Assembly: GCA_964247725.1 (NCBI GenBank)
Contig: CAXTVM010000005.1
Location: 51,789-115,788 of the forward strand
Direction: 5' to 3'
Origin: Lichenicola sp964247725
GTDB lineage: Bacteria; Pseudomonadota; Alphaproteobacteria; Acetobacterales; Acetobacteraceae
Length of the DNA: 64,000 nt
Positions 8,345 through 17,786 of the stretch are shown here, piece after piece (position 1 is the stretch's first letter; every line of letters starts with the position of its first letter). The position numbers were made by a program, and so were the translations under genes. The notes below the pieces were generated by a model. The model worked only from the letters and a program-made list of their open reading frames with translations. It searched no databases and was not told the origin of the DNA.

Positions 8345-8857
8345 ATGGCCGACACGGTCTTGGTCTTCAGGCTGGCCGGACACGGCCTCGCGCTGCCGGC
8401 GGCGTGCGTGCGCGAGTGCCTGCCGCTGCCGAACCTGCACCGGCGCCTCGGCCTGCCGCCGCATCTGGCCGGGTTCCTGGAGCTGGGCGACGCCGTGGTG
8501 CCGGTGATCGACCTGGCCCGGCTGCTCGGGCTGCGGGTGCCGGAGGACGGGCTGGGGCTGGAGGCGGACGGCCTCTACCGGCACCTGCTGCGCCTCGATG
8601 CGGCCGCGTTGCTGGTCGACCGGGCCAGCGGGCTCGAACCGGTGCGGCCGGCGCCCTCCGAATCCGACGCCTCTCGCTGGCAGCACGGCTGCGTGGCAGG
8701 GTGGCTGCTGGCGGAGGGCGAGCCGGTGGCGCTGCTCGATCCGGACCGGCTGCTGCTGCACGACGAGCACGAGCGGCTGCGTCTGCTGGCCGAGGCCGCC
8801 CGGCGGCGCCGCGCGGGCTGGGACCCAGGCGGGGGCGAGGGGTGCAATGCCGGCTGA
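8345..8857 (+). CDS. CheW-like coupling protein (first of two)
   Basis: A 170-residue CheW-domain protein, first gene of an eight-gene chemosensory operon. The domain is visible from VLVFRLAGHGLALPAACVREC through FLELGDAVVPVIDLARLLGL to LLVDRASG and a closing GWLLAEGEPVALLDPDRL. CheW proteins tether the CheA kinase to the receptor array. The ATG at 8345 follows GAGGGAG at a good distance. Its 3' end overlaps the next gene by 11 bases. In the Wsp layout this would be the WspB-type protein; two different CheW genes flanking a CheR gene is typical of alternative-function clusters. Confidence 0.85.
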   Translation: MADTVLVFRLAGHGLALPAACVRECLPLPNLHRRLGLPPHLAGFLELGDAVVPVIDLARLLGLRVPEDGLGLEADGLYRHLLRLDAAALLVDRASGLEPVRPAPSESDASRWQHGCVAGWLLAEGEPVALLDPDRLLLHDEHERLRLLAEAARRRRAGWDPGGGEGCNAG

Positions 8858-10262
8858 TCCGGAGCCGGCCTACGCCGCGATCAAGGCGCTGGTGATCGGC
8901 CGCACGCTGCACCATTACTACACGGACAAGGACGCGCTGCTGCGCGACCGGGTGCGGCGCCGGATGGCCGCCAGCGGCACCGACCCGTTCGGCTACCTGG
9001 CGTTGCTGCGAGCCGTGCCGGACCCGGCGGCGGAGGCGGAATGGACCGCGCTCGAGGCCGAGATCACGGTCGGTGAGACCTTCTTCTTCCGCTATGCGGA
9101 GCAGTTCGCCGCCCTGTCCGACCAGATCCTGCCGGCGCTGCTGCGCGCCCGCGCCAGCACCCGTCGGCTGCGGATCTGGAGCGCCGGCTGCGCCACCGGC
9201 GCCGAGCCCTATTCGATCGCGATCCTGCTGCACCGGCTGCTCGGCGAGCGCATCGTCGACTGGTCGATCTCGATCCTCGGCACCGACCTCAACGCCGCGG
9301 CACTGGAGGCGGCCCGGCGCGCCGAGTTCGGCCCGTGGACGCTGCGCTCGCTGTCGGAGGCGGAGCGGCACCGCGACTTCGTCCCGGTCGAGGACGGCGG
9401 CGGGCAGCGCTGGCGGCTGCGGCCGCAGTTCCGCGGCATGGTCCGGTTCGAGCGGCAGAACCTGCTGGCGCTGGTGGAGCCAGGCGCGCCGCTGGCGGAG
9501 CCCGAGTTCGACCTCGTGCTGTGCCGCAACGTGCTGATCTACTTCCATCCCGACCGGGTGCAGGCGCTGATCAGCCGCTTCCGCGACAGCCTCGGCACGG
9601 ATGGATGGCTGCTGCTCGGCCACGCCGAGGCCGGCAGCTTCAGCCCGGACGGGCTGCTCGCGGTGGCGTTCGATCGGACGGTGGCCTGGGTGCGGGCCGC
9701 GCACCCGGCCGCGGTGCCGGGACCGCCGGCACCGCAGCTGCCCGCCGCGCGCGTCCGTCCCGCTGCCCCGGTTCCGCCGTCGTCCCCGCGTGCGGCGGCC
9801 CGGACGGAACCCTCCGGGACCGGGCAGGCCGCGGTCGAGCAGGCCGCGGTCGAGCAGGCCGCGGTCGAGCAGGTCCGGTGGCTGGCCGATGCCGGCGACG
9901 CCGAGGCGGCGCTCGAACGCTGCCGGCAGATGCTGCGGCGTCACCCGTTGTCGGCGCCGCTGTTCTTCTACGCCGCCCTGCTGGCCCGGACGCTGGGCCG
10001 GAACGATGCGGCCGAGGCCGATTTCCGGCGCGCGATCTCTCTCTGCCGGGGCTTCGCCATGGCGCACTACCATCTGGGCCTGCTGCTGGCCGACACCGGC
10101 CGTGTCCAGGCCGGCCGCCGCGCGATCGCCGAGGCGGCGCGGGCGGCCGCCGCGCGGCCAGCGGACGAGGAGCTGGCCTGCGGCGACGGCATCACCGCGG
10201 CGCGGCTGCGGGCGCTGACCCGGCTCGACTGGCTCGGCGACTCCGCCGCGGCCGTGCCGTGA
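8847..10262 (+). CDS. CheR-type receptor methyltransferase fused to TPR repeats (WspC-like)
   Basis: A 471-residue protein. The CheR N-terminal helical domain is followed by VGETFFFRYAEQF (residues about 75-87) and the SAM-binding WSAGCATGAEPYS (111-123), then LCRNVLIYFHPDRV typical of CheR. After a Pro-rich linker come TPR-like helices (ALERCRQMLRRHPLSAPLFFY, AEADFRRAISLCRGFAMAHY). It methylates receptor glutamates using S-adenosylmethionine; the TPR tail replaces the pentapeptide tether of chemotaxis CheR. The linker holds a 15-base triplicated unit at 9825-9869 encoding AAVEQ repeats. It overlaps both neighbours, so translation is coupled. Confidence 0.9.
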   Translation: MPADPEPAYAAIKALVIGRTLHHYYTDKDALLRDRVRRRMAASGTDPFGYLALLRAVPDPAAEAEWTALEAEITVGETFFFRYAEQFAALSDQILPALLRARASTRRLRIWSAGCATGAEPYSIAILLHRLLGERIVDWSISILGTDLNAAALEAARRAEFGPWTLRSLSEAERHRDFVPVEDGGGQRWRLRPQFRGMVRFERQNLLALVEPGAPLAEPEFDLVLCRNVLIYFHPDRVQALISRFRDSLGTDGWLLLGHAEAGSFSPDGLLAVAFDRTVAWVRAAHPAAVPGPPAPQLPAARVRPAAPVPPSSPRAAARTEPSGTGQAAVEQAAVEQAAVEQVRWLADAGDAEAALERCRQMLRRHPLSAPLFFYAALLARTLGRNDAAEADFRRAISLCRGFAMAHYHLGLLLADTGRVQAGRRAIAEAARAAAARPADEELACGDGITAARLRALTRLDWLGDSAAAVP

Positions 10263-10795
10263 CGGCGGCTTCGTCGTCGGCCGCCGGCGCCCATCGCCAA
10301 CGCCTGCTGGCCGAGCGCACCCGGCTGCTGGCCGCTCGCGGCCGGACCGGGACCGAGAGCGACGCCGCGTTGCCGGATCACCTGGTGTGCAGCGCCGGCC
10401 CGCATCTGGCGGCGCTGTCGCCGCGGCTGGTGGCGGAGGTGCGGGCCACCGCGTTCCATGCGGTCCCGTTCGTGCTGCCGGCGGCGTCGCACGCGATGCT
10501 GGGCGTCTTCAACCAGGGCGGCCTGCCGTACAGCCTGCTCGAGCTGTCGCGGCTGCTGGAGCCAGCCGGCCCGGCCGCACCCGACGGCGCCGGCGGCCGG
10601 ATGCTGCTGCTGCGCCGCACCGATCGGCGGCGCGTGGCGCTGCGCGTCGACGCGGTGCTCGGCCTGCCGGCGCTGCGTCCGGCCGGCGATGGCCGCCACG
10701 CGCTGCTGCCGGACGACCGGCTGGCGGTGCTGCTGGATGCCGCCTTCCTGCGCGTCGCGATCGACACGCTCGACGACCCCGCCCGCTGCCCCTGA
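10259..10795 (+). CDS. CheW-like coupling protein (second, WspD-like)
   Basis: A 178-residue protein starting at GTG 10259, which overlaps the upstream TGA (GTGA). It has an N-terminal basic helix (RQRLLAERTRLLAARG), then a CheW domain with FVLPAASHAMLGVFNQGGLPYS, LELSRLLEP and VALRVDAVLGL. The extension before the CheW domain matches WspD-type proteins rather than single-domain CheW. It presumably couples the MCP to the CheA-REC kinase encoded downstream. The next gene begins 14 bases after its stop. Confidence 0.8.
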   Translation: MTAASSSAAGAHRQRLLAERTRLLAARGRTGTESDAALPDHLVCSAGPHLAALSPRLVAEVRATAFHAVPFVLPAASHAMLGVFNQGGLPYSLLELSRLLEPAGPAAPDGAGGRMLLLRRTDRRRVALRVDAVLGLPALRPAGDGRHALLPDDRLAVLLDAAFLRVAIDTLDDPARCP

Positions 10796-10809
10796 TCGGA
10801 GCCCTCGCC

Positions 10810-12513
10810 GTGTCGCTGTCCCTGCGCATCCTCCTCGGCTTCGGCGTCGTCACGTTGCTGATGACCGGGCTCGGCCTGTTCGCGCTGGGCGGGATCGGCG
10901 ACATGCGCGAGGTGACGGACCGGATCGTCACCCGCGACATCGCCGCCTACCGGCAGGCCGACGCGGTCCACGACTCGCAGATCCGGCTGTCGACGCTGCG
11001 GCTGGTGCTGGCCAACCGCTTCTTCAGCCGCCAGGTGGCGGGCGCCGGCGGCAGGCCCGGGGCCGCCGGGGCGGATGCGACCGCCGAGCTCGAGCGCGGG
11101 ATCGCCGCCTGGGAGCGGCAGGCCGACGTCACCGCGGCGACGCTCGCCGACGCCGAGCGCGCCGTCGGCCTCTACGCCGACACTGCCGCCGATCCGGCAC
11201 GCCGGGCGGTGTGGCGCACGGTGGCGGCGACCTACCGGACCGGCGAAGGGCAGCTCGGCCAGATCCGCCGCGACAACGAGAGCGCGTTCACGGCCATGCG
11301 CGCGGGCGACGTGCAGGCCGCACTCGGCATCGATGCGGCGCTGTTCCAGGAGCGCGCCGCGTTCGACCAGCTGATGACGCAGGCGGCCGGCGCGCTGGAC
11401 GGCGGCGTCAGGGCCGGCCAGGACCACGTCGAGGCGGTCTACGTCTGGACCCGGGACTGCCTGCTGCTGGCGGTCGCGGCCGCGCTGCTGGTGGCGGCGG
11501 CGATCACGCTGGTGATCCGGGCCGCGGTGGCGCAGCCGCTCGGCGCCTTCATCGCCACGATCGACGCGGTCGGGCACGGCGACCTGTCGGTGCGCGCGGC
11601 CGAGACCGGAGCGGCCGAGATCGCCCGCCTCGGCGCCACTCTCAACCGCATGCTGATGGGCTTGCGCCGGATCGCCCGGCAGAGCCGCGAGACCACGGAG
11701 ACGCTCAACGTGTCGGTGGCCGAGATCCGCGCCTCCACCCAGCAGCAGGCGGCGGGCGTCGAGCAGCAGCTGGCCGCGGTGCAGGAGACCGCCGCCACCG
11801 TGGACCAGATCGCGCACTCCGGCAGCCAGATCGGCCGCCGCGCGCAGGAGGTGATCGCCAGCGCGCAGGCGACCGCGCAGGCCAGCGCCGGCGGCCTGGC
11901 GGCGATGCGGGAGGCCGGCCGGGCGATGGCGCAGATCCAGGCGCAGGGCGAGGCGGTGGCCGGCAACATCGTGGCGCTGAGCGAGAAGACGGAGGCGATC
12001 AGCGCCATCGTCGCCAGCGTCAACGACATCTCCGAGCGCAGCCACCTGCTGGCGCTGAACGCCGCCATCGAGGCGGCCTCTGCCGGCGAGCACGGCCGCT
12101 CGTTCGCGGTGGTGGCCGCGGAGATGAAGGTGCTGGCCGACCAGGCCAAGGACGCGACCGGGCAGGTGCGGTCGATCCTGGGCGACGTCCAGCGCGGCAT
12201 CAACACCTCGGTGATGCTGACCGAGGAGGCGGTGAAGCGCGGCGCCGCCGGCCACGAGCGCACCGAGATCGCCCGCGTCACCATCGAGGAGATGGCGGTC
12301 GGGATCCAGGACGCGGTGCAGACCTTCCAGCAGATCGTGGCCTCGACCAACCAGCAGCAGCTCGGCATCGAGCAGGTGATGACGGCGCTGGCCAACATCC
12401 GCCAGGCAAGCCAGCAGACCGCGTCCGGCACCCGCCAACTGGACTCCGCCGCCCTCGGGCTGGGCGAGCTGTCGCGGCAGCTGCAGGCGGCGGCCGAGCA
12501 GTTCCGGATCTAG
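10810..12513 (+). CDS. Methyl-accepting chemotaxis protein
   Basis: A 567-residue transmembrane receptor starting at GTG 10810. A first membrane helix (ILLGFGVVTLLMTGLGLFALGG) occupies about residues 7-28; a helical periplasmic sensor region of about 180 residues resembles a four-helix bundle; a second helix (LLLAVAAALLVAAAITLVI) lies near 217-236; then HAMP and the long cytoplasmic coiled coil. The signalling hairpin reads NDISERSHLLALNAAIEAA followed by SAGEHGRSFAVVAAEMKVL, a Ser/His variant of the usual tip sequence. No C-terminal pentapeptide for CheR docking is present, consistent with the TPR-tailed CheR. The ligand is unknown. Confidence 0.92.
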   Translation: MSLSLRILLGFGVVTLLMTGLGLFALGGIGDMREVTDRIVTRDIAAYRQADAVHDSQIRLSTLRLVLANRFFSRQVAGAGGRPGAAGADATAELERGIAAWERQADVTAATLADAERAVGLYADTAADPARRAVWRTVAATYRTGEGQLGQIRRDNESAFTAMRAGDVQAALGIDAALFQERAAFDQLMTQAAGALDGGVRAGQDHVEAVYVWTRDCLLLAVAAALLVAAAITLVIRAAVAQPLGAFIATIDAVGHGDLSVRAAETGAAEIARLGATLNRMLMGLRRIARQSRETTETLNVSVAEIRASTQQQAAGVEQQLAAVQETAATVDQIAHSGSQIGRRAQEVIASAQATAQASAGGLAAMREAGRAMAQIQAQGEAVAGNIVALSEKTEAISAIVASVNDISERSHLLALNAAIEAASAGEHGRSFAVVAAEMKVLADQAKDATGQVRSILGDVQRGINTSVMLTEEAVKRGAAGHERTEIARVTIEEMAVGIQDAVQTFQQIVASTNQQQLGIEQVMTALANIRQASQQTASGTRQLDSAALGLGELSRQLQAAAEQFRI

Positions 12514-12532
12514 CCCGGGACCGGCCGCGGCA

Positions 12533-14731
12533 GTGGGCGCCACCGTGAGCGAGGCAGAGCTGCGGCGGGAGCTGCTGGAGGCGTTCGAGGCCGAGTATCG
12601 CGAACACCTGGCCGCGATCCGGACCATGCTGGAGCGCGGTCCGCTGGCCGGCGGCGACCTTCGCGACGCGTTCCGGCGGGCGCACTCGCTGAAGGGTGCC
12701 GCCCGGGCGGTCGACCTGCCGCGGGTCGAGGAGATCGCGCACGGGCTGGAGACGCTGCTCCTCGGCGCGGTCGAGCGCGGCGGGACGCTGCCGCCGGACG
12801 ACGCCGCCGGCGTCGCCCGCGCCCTCGACGGCATCGAGGCGCGGATGCGGGAACCGGTGCCGCCGCCCGGCGCAGGCGCGGCCCGGCTCGGGATGGAGCC
12901 CGAGATCGAGCCGGGGGCGGCGTCCGGGGTCGGAGCGGACGCGACGCTGCGAGTGCCGGCGGCGGAGATCGAGGCGATGGCCGAGCTGGTGCACGCCTTT
13001 TCGGATGCCGCGCTGCACCGGGGGCGCACGCAGGACGGCCACGCCGAGTCGGCATCGGAGGTCGCCGAGCTGCTGGCTCTATGGGAGGATCCCGGCCTGC
13101 GCCGGGCCGCCGCCGACCCGGCGCTGGTGCAGTTCGGGCAGCGCCTGCGCCTGCTGTCGGGGCGGCTGGCGGGACGGCAGCGGGGCCGGAGCCTGCTGGA
13201 CGCCCGGCAGGGCGAGGCGGCGGCGGCGCTGCAGGCGCAGCTCGAGCGGATCGCCCTGGTGGAGGCAGACGGCGTATTCGGCCCGCTCGCCGCCATGGCG
13301 CGGGAGCTGGCGCGCGAGGCCGGCGGCACGCTCGAGGTCCGGCTGCACGGCATGTCGCTGCGAGCCGCGCGGCAGGTGCTGCAGGCGCTGCGCGATCCAG
13401 CGATCCAGCTGCTGCGCAATGCGGTCAGCCACGGTCTGCGCCAAGCCCCGGCCGGGGCAGCGGACGGCGCGGCGGGGCGTGCGCTGTCGATCGACCTGTC
13501 GCTGCGGCTGATGGCGGGCCGGCTGGAGCTGCGGGTGGAGGATGACGGGCCGGGGCCGGACCTGCAGCGCATCGCCGCCACCGCCCGCGCGCGCGGGCTG
13601 CTGCCGGCGGCGCCAGGGGCGGTGCCAGGCGCGGCGCCGGACGCCGGGGCCGACGAGCGAGCGCTGCTGGCGCTGGTGTTCGAGCCCGGGTTCTCGACCG
13701 CGCCGGCGCTCGACCGGCTGTCCGGCCGCGGCATGGGGCTGTCGATCGTGGCGGAGGCGGCGCGCCGGTTGGGCGGCACCGCCACGCTGCGGCGCCGGGA
13801 CGGCGGAGGCACGGTCGCGCTGGTGTCGGTGCCGCTCGCTGCCCGGCGGCAGGCGCTGCTGCTGGTCGAGGCCGCCGGCGCCGTGGTTGCCCTGCCCGCG
13901 GAGGCGGTCGAGCGGCTGCTGCGGGTCGACCCGGCGCAGATCGTCCGGCCGCAGGGCCGGCCGCTGCTGCGCCTGGCCGGGGCGGACGCGGCCGGCGGCA
14001 CCGTCCTGCCGCCGGTGGCCTCCCTGGCGACGCTGCTCGGCGCAGGCGCCACCGTGCCGGACCCGGCCGGCGGCGCGCTACCCGCCGTGCTGCTGGCCGC
14101 CGGCGGACGCCGCTGCGCGGTGCTGGTCGAGCGCCTGCACGACGTCTCCACCCTGCTGGTGCGGGCGCCGGACCTGGTCGGCATCGACCGGCGGCTGGTC
14201 GCGGGCATCGCCGCCGACGGCCGGAACCGGCCGGTGCTGGTGCTGGAGCCGAAGGCGGTGCTGGACCGGCTGCTGTCGGCGCCGCCGCCGAACCCCGGGC
14301 GGGCGGGCGCCGGCGGTTCGACGGCGGCACCCGGACGCGCCATCGTGCGGCCGTCGGCGCCGGCGACCGTCCTGGTGGTCGACGACTCGATCACGACGCG
14401 GACGCTCGAGAAGACCATCCTGCAGGCGCAGGGCTACCGGGTGCTGGTCGCGGTGGACGGGCTGGCGGCGCTGGAGGCGCTGCGCACGGCGCAATGGGAG
14501 GTCGACGTGGTGGTGGCCGACGTGGAGATGCCCAGGCTCGACGGCTTCGGGCTGCTGGCGGCGATGCGGGACGACCCGCGGCTGGCCGGGATCCCCACCG
14601 TGCTGATGACGTCGCGCAACCAGCGGGACGACATCCGGCGCGGCCTCGAGCTGGGCGCCCGCGCCTACCTCGCCAAGCAGGAGTTCGACCAGGGCACGCT
14701 GCTCGCTACCATCGCCCAGCTGCTGCCGTGA
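12533..14731 (+). CDS. Hybrid CheA histidine kinase with C-terminal receiver (CheA3/WspE-like)
   Basis: A 732-residue protein starting at GTG 12533. An Hpt domain carries the phospho-acceptor His51 in RAHSLKGAAR. The ATPase region has the N-box LLRNAVSHGL, EDDGPGPDLQ and SGRGMGLSIV. A CheW-like regulatory domain follows (LLLVEAAGAVVALPAEAV), then a receiver domain with VVDDSIT, the phospho-Asp at about 663 (VVADVEMPRLDG) and the conserved Lys in LAKQEF. It autophosphorylates under receptor control and passes phosphate to CheB and receiver-containing partners. The fused receiver is characteristic of Wsp/Che3-type kinases and may act as a phosphate sink. The GTG overlap with the cheB gene implies coupling. 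Confidence 0.93.
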   Translation: MGATVSEAELRRELLEAFEAEYREHLAAIRTMLERGPLAGGDLRDAFRRAHSLKGAARAVDLPRVEEIAHGLETLLLGAVERGGTLPPDDAAGVARALDGIEARMREPVPPPGAGAARLGMEPEIEPGAASGVGADATLRVPAAEIEAMAELVHAFSDAALHRGRTQDGHAESASEVAELLALWEDPGLRRAAADPALVQFGQRLRLLSGRLAGRQRGRSLLDARQGEAAAALQAQLERIALVEADGVFGPLAAMARELAREAGGTLEVRLHGMSLRAARQVLQALRDPAIQLLRNAVSHGLRQAPAGAADGAAGRALSIDLSLRLMAGRLELRVEDDGPGPDLQRIAATARARGLLPAAPGAVPGAAPDAGADERALLALVFEPGFSTAPALDRLSGRGMGLSIVAEAARRLGGTATLRRRDGGGTVALVSVPLAARRQALLLVEAAGAVVALPAEAVERLLRVDPAQIVRPQGRPLLRLAGADAAGGTVLPPVASLATLLGAGATVPDPAGGALPAVLLAAGGRRCAVLVERLHDVSTLLVRAPDLVGIDRRLVAGIAADGRNRPVLVLEPKAVLDRLLSAPPPNPGRAGAGGSTAAPGRAIVRPSAPATVLVVDDSITTRTLEKTILQAQGYRVLVAVDGLAALEALRTAQWEVDVVVADVEMPRLDGFGLLAAMRDDPRLAGIPTVLMTSRNQRDDIRRGLELGARAYLAKQEFDQGTLLATIAQLLP

Positions 14732-15882
14732 GCGGCTTCCCGAATGCCAGGGGGGCCGCAGGCGGGCCGGCGCGGGTGCTGGTGGTGGAGGACTCCGCCG
14801 TGATCCGCCGGCTGCTGGCCCACATCATCTCCGGCGACCCGCGGCTGGAGCTGGGCGGCGCCGTCGAGTCGGCCGAGGAGGCGCTGCTGGCGATCCCGCG
14901 CCTGCGGCCGGACGTGATCTCGATGGACGTGCGGCTGCCGGGCATGGACGGGCTGGAGGCGACGCGGCGGATCATGGCGCTGCATCCGACGCCGATCGTG
15001 GTGATCGCCGACAGCGTCGAGGACGCCTCGCTGCGGATCTCGATGAACGCGCTGCGCTCGGGCGCGCTGGCAGTGGTGGAGAAGCCGGACGGCCCGCTGT
15101 CGCGGCACTACGCCGCCGCCGCCGGCACCATCGCCACCCAGCTCGCGATCATGAGCCGGGTACCGGTGATCCGGCGGCGCCAGCCGGTCTCGGCGGAGGC
15201 CGCGCAGGCGATGGCGGCGAGCTCGACGGCAGCGGGCGGCTTCGGGCCCGAAGCCGCCGCCGCCGGGATCGCGGCGCTGGCGGTGGCGGCCTCGACTGGC
15301 GGTCCGCCGGCGCTGGCGCGGCTGCTGGGCGCGCTGCCGGCCGGCTTCCCGCTGCCCATCCTGGTGGTGCAGCACATGGGGGCGGCTTTCATCGAGGGCT
15401 TCGCCGGCTGGCTCGACGGGCTGGTGCCGATGCCGGTGGCGCTGGCGCGGGCGGACGAGCCGCTGCAGCCGGGCCGGGTGTTGGTGGCGCCGGGAGACCG
15501 CCATCTGGGCTTGGCCCAGGATCGCGACGGCCGGCTCCGGGTACGGCTGGACGACCGGCCGCCGGTCTCAAGCCAGCGCCCGTCGGCGACGCTGCTGTTC
15601 GAGAGCCTGGTGCCGCTCGGGCGGCGCGGGCTCGGCATCCTGCTGACCGGCATGGGCGAGGACGGCGCCACGGGCCTGGCCGCAATGCGCCGGGCCGGCG
15701 CCTACACCGTCACCGAGCACGAGAGCAGCGCCGTGATCTACGGCATGCCGGCGGCGGCGGTGCGGCTCGGCGGCTCCTGCGCCAGCCTGCCGATCGAAGC
15801 GATCGCGCCGCGGCTGCTGCAGATGCTGTCCCACATGCTGCCGGACAGGCGGCCGGGAGCGGGCCCGGGAGCGAGCGGGTGA
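14728..15882 (+). CDS. CheB-type protein-glutamate methylesterase/deamidase
   Basis: A 384-residue protein beginning at GTG 14728, overlapping the cheA stop by 4 bases. A receiver domain has VVEDSAVIRR and the phospho-Asp67 in ISMDVRLPGMDG. The C-terminal methylesterase domain shows the catalytic Ser189 (AASTGG), His216 (VVQHMG) and Asp in TGMGEDGATG. It removes methyl groups from the receptor when phosphorylated, giving adaptation opposite to the CheR-TPR protein. The composition matches the WspF position. All catalytic residues are present. Confidence 0.93.
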   Translation: MSGFPNARGAAGGPARVLVVEDSAVIRRLLAHIISGDPRLELGGAVESAEEALLAIPRLRPDVISMDVRLPGMDGLEATRRIMALHPTPIVVIADSVEDASLRISMNALRSGALAVVEKPDGPLSRHYAAAAGTIATQLAIMSRVPVIRRRQPVSAEAAQAMAASSTAAGGFGPEAAAAGIAALAVAASTGGPPALARLLGALPAGFPLPILVVQHMGAAFIEGFAGWLDGLVPMPVALARADEPLQPGRVLVAPGDRHLGLAQDRDGRLRVRLDDRPPVSSQRPSATLLFESLVPLGRRGLGILLTGMGEDGATGLAAMRRAGAYTVTEHESSAVIYGMPAAAVRLGGSCASLPIEAIAPRLLQMLSHMLPDRRPGAGPGASG

Positions 15883-17768
15883 GCGCGGCGCAGCCGCCCG
15901 ACCGCAGCCAGCTGCTGCTGGTCGAGGACTCCGACACCCAGGCGCTGCAGATCCGCCGCCTGCTGGAGCGGCACGGCTTCGCGGTGGAGCGGGCCGCCAG
16001 CGCCGAGGCCGCGCTGGAGCGCCTGAACGGCGCGCTGCCCGACCTGGTTGTGTCCGACTACCACCTGCCCGGCATGAGCGGCGGCGAGCTCGCCCGGGCG
16101 CTGCGCCTCAACATGCGCACCCGCACCATCCCGGTGCTGATCCTGACCGAGGCCTCCGAGCCCGGCGCCGAGCGCGACGGGCTGCAGAGCGGCGCCGACG
16201 CCTACGTGCCGAAGTCGGCCGACCCGGCGCTGATCGTGCTGCGCATCCGCGCCCTGCTGCGCCAGCGCGCCGCACCGGCGGCGGACGGCGCGGCGCCGGG
16301 TCCGGGCGTCGCCGGGCTGGCCGGGGCGGGCGGGCTGTTCCGCCGGGCCGGCATCCTGCTGGTGCGCGACCACGGCGGCTCCGCCGCCTCGCTGCTGCTG
16401 GAGGCGCTGCTGCGGCGCGACGGCCACCAGGTGGACGGCCGCGACGACCCCGACGCGGCGATGGCGGCCCTCGGCGACCCGGCCGGCCCGGCGGTCGACT
16501 GCGTGGTGGTCGACCTGCTGGCGGCGACCTTCGACGGCATCGGGCTGTGCGCGCGCCTCGACGCCGCCCGGCACCGCGGGCTGGCGCGGCCGGAGCAGGC
16601 TGGGGCGCCCGGGGCCAGGGCACCGGAGGCCGGGGCGGGGCCGGCGGACGGCGTCCGCCGCGCGCCGTACCGGATCGTCGGGCTCGGCCACGGCGACGGA
16701 CGCGGCACCGATCCGCTGACCGCGCGGGCCTACCGTGCAGGCATCGACGACGTGGTGTCGGAGGCGGCCGGCGCCGAGGCGGCGGCGCTGCGCATCCGCA
16801 TCCTGGTCCGCGCCAAGCTGCTGCAGGACGAGACCGCGCGCATCGAGACGGACCTGCTGCAGCGCCAGGCCGCCACCGACCGGGCCCGCGAGGAGGCCGC
16901 CGCCAACGCCGCCCAGGCCGCCCTGGCCGGCGCGCTGGCTGCCGCCAACGAGCGGCTGCGCGAGGCGCAGGGCAAGCTGGTGCAGGCGGCCAAGATGGCC
17001 TCGCTCGGCGAGCTGGTCGCCGGCATCGCGCACGAGATCAACAACCCGCTGGCCTTCATCCTGGCCCACCAGGGCACCGTCGAGCGGCTGCTCGGCCAGC
17101 TGGCGGCGCTGCCCGCCCTCGGCGACGAGTCGGCGGCGCCGAAGCTCGCCCGCGCCCGCGACCGCGTCGGCGCCATGAGCCTGGGGCTGAAGCGGATCCA
17201 GAACCTGGTGCTCAACCTGCGCAAGTTCTCCCGCCTCGACGAGAGCGAGCGGCAGAACGTCGACGTGCCGGACGCGATCGAGACCGTGCTCACCCTGTTG
17301 ACGCACAAGCTCGGAACCGGGATCACGGTCACGCGGCGCTACGAGGCGCCGTCCGAGCTGCTGTGCCTGCCGGCCCTCCTCAACCAGGTCATCATGAACA
17401 TCGTCGGCAACGCCGCGGACGCGCTGAACGCCCAACCGGCCGACGACCCGGCGCCGATGCCGGCGATCGCGGGGCCTGGCGTCCCGGACCCCGGCGTCGC
17501 CGGGGTCATCGACATCCACACCGCGGCGGCGGACGGGTTCTACGCGATCACCATCTCCGACAACGGGCCGGGCGTGCCGGAGGCGCTGCGCGAGCGGGTG
17601 TTCGAGCCGTTCTTCACCACCAAGCCGGTGGGGGCCGGCACCGGCCTCGGGCTCGCCATCGCCTACAGCGTGGTGCAGGCGCACGGCGGCGCCATCCTGC
17701 TGGACGCGGCTCCGGGCGGCGGCGCCCGCTTCACCGTGTCGGTGCCGCAGCCGTCGGCGCCGCCGTGA
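15879..17768 (+). CDS. REC-REC-histidine kinase (CheS3-like hybrid kinase)
   Basis: A 629-residue soluble kinase starting at GTG 15879 (GTGA overlap with cheB). The first receiver (residues about 10-125) is complete: VEDSD, Asp60 in VVSDYHLPGMSG and Lys in VPKSAD. A second receiver-like region (about 145-300) keeps VVVDLL but its acidic pocket reads VRDH and the expected Lys is absent, so it is probably not phosphorylated normally. A coiled coil (QAATDRAREEAAANAAQAAL) leads to the HisKA box GIAHEINNPLAF and an ATPase with NIVGNAADAL, ISDNGPGVP and GTGLGLAIAY. The order REC-REC-HK and its position after cheB match CheS3 of the Rhodospirillum centenum Che3 pathway. Confidence 0.88.
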   Translation: MSAAQPPDRSQLLLVEDSDTQALQIRRLLERHGFAVERAASAEAALERLNGALPDLVVSDYHLPGMSGGELARALRLNMRTRTIPVLILTEASEPGAERDGLQSGADAYVPKSADPALIVLRIRALLRQRAAPAADGAAPGPGVAGLAGAGGLFRRAGILLVRDHGGSAASLLLEALLRRDGHQVDGRDDPDAAMAALGDPAGPAVDCVVVDLLAATFDGIGLCARLDAARHRGLARPEQAGAPGARAPEAGAGPADGVRRAPYRIVGLGHGDGRGTDPLTARAYRAGIDDVVSEAAGAEAAALRIRILVRAKLLQDETARIETDLLQRQAATDRAREEAAANAAQAALAGALAAANERLREAQGKLVQAAKMASLGELVAGIAHEINNPLAFILAHQGTVERLLGQLAALPALGDESAAPKLARARDRVGAMSLGLKRIQNLVLNLRKFSRLDESERQNVDVPDAIETVLTLLTHKLGTGITVTRRYEAPSELLCLPALLNQVIMNIVGNAADALNAQPADDPAPMPAIAGPGVPDPGVAGVIDIHTAAADGFYAITISDNGPGVPEALRERVFEPFFTTKPVGAGTGLGLAIAYSVVQAHGGAILLDAAPGGGARFTVSVPQPSAPP

Positions 17769-17786
17769 GCCCAGCGTGAGCCCGGC

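Noticed and set aside
10378..14418. A 1346-codon minus-strand frame opposite the MCP and cheA genes
   Set aside because: Ser/Arg/Ala low-complexity translation typical of a shadow frame; no start signal or domain.
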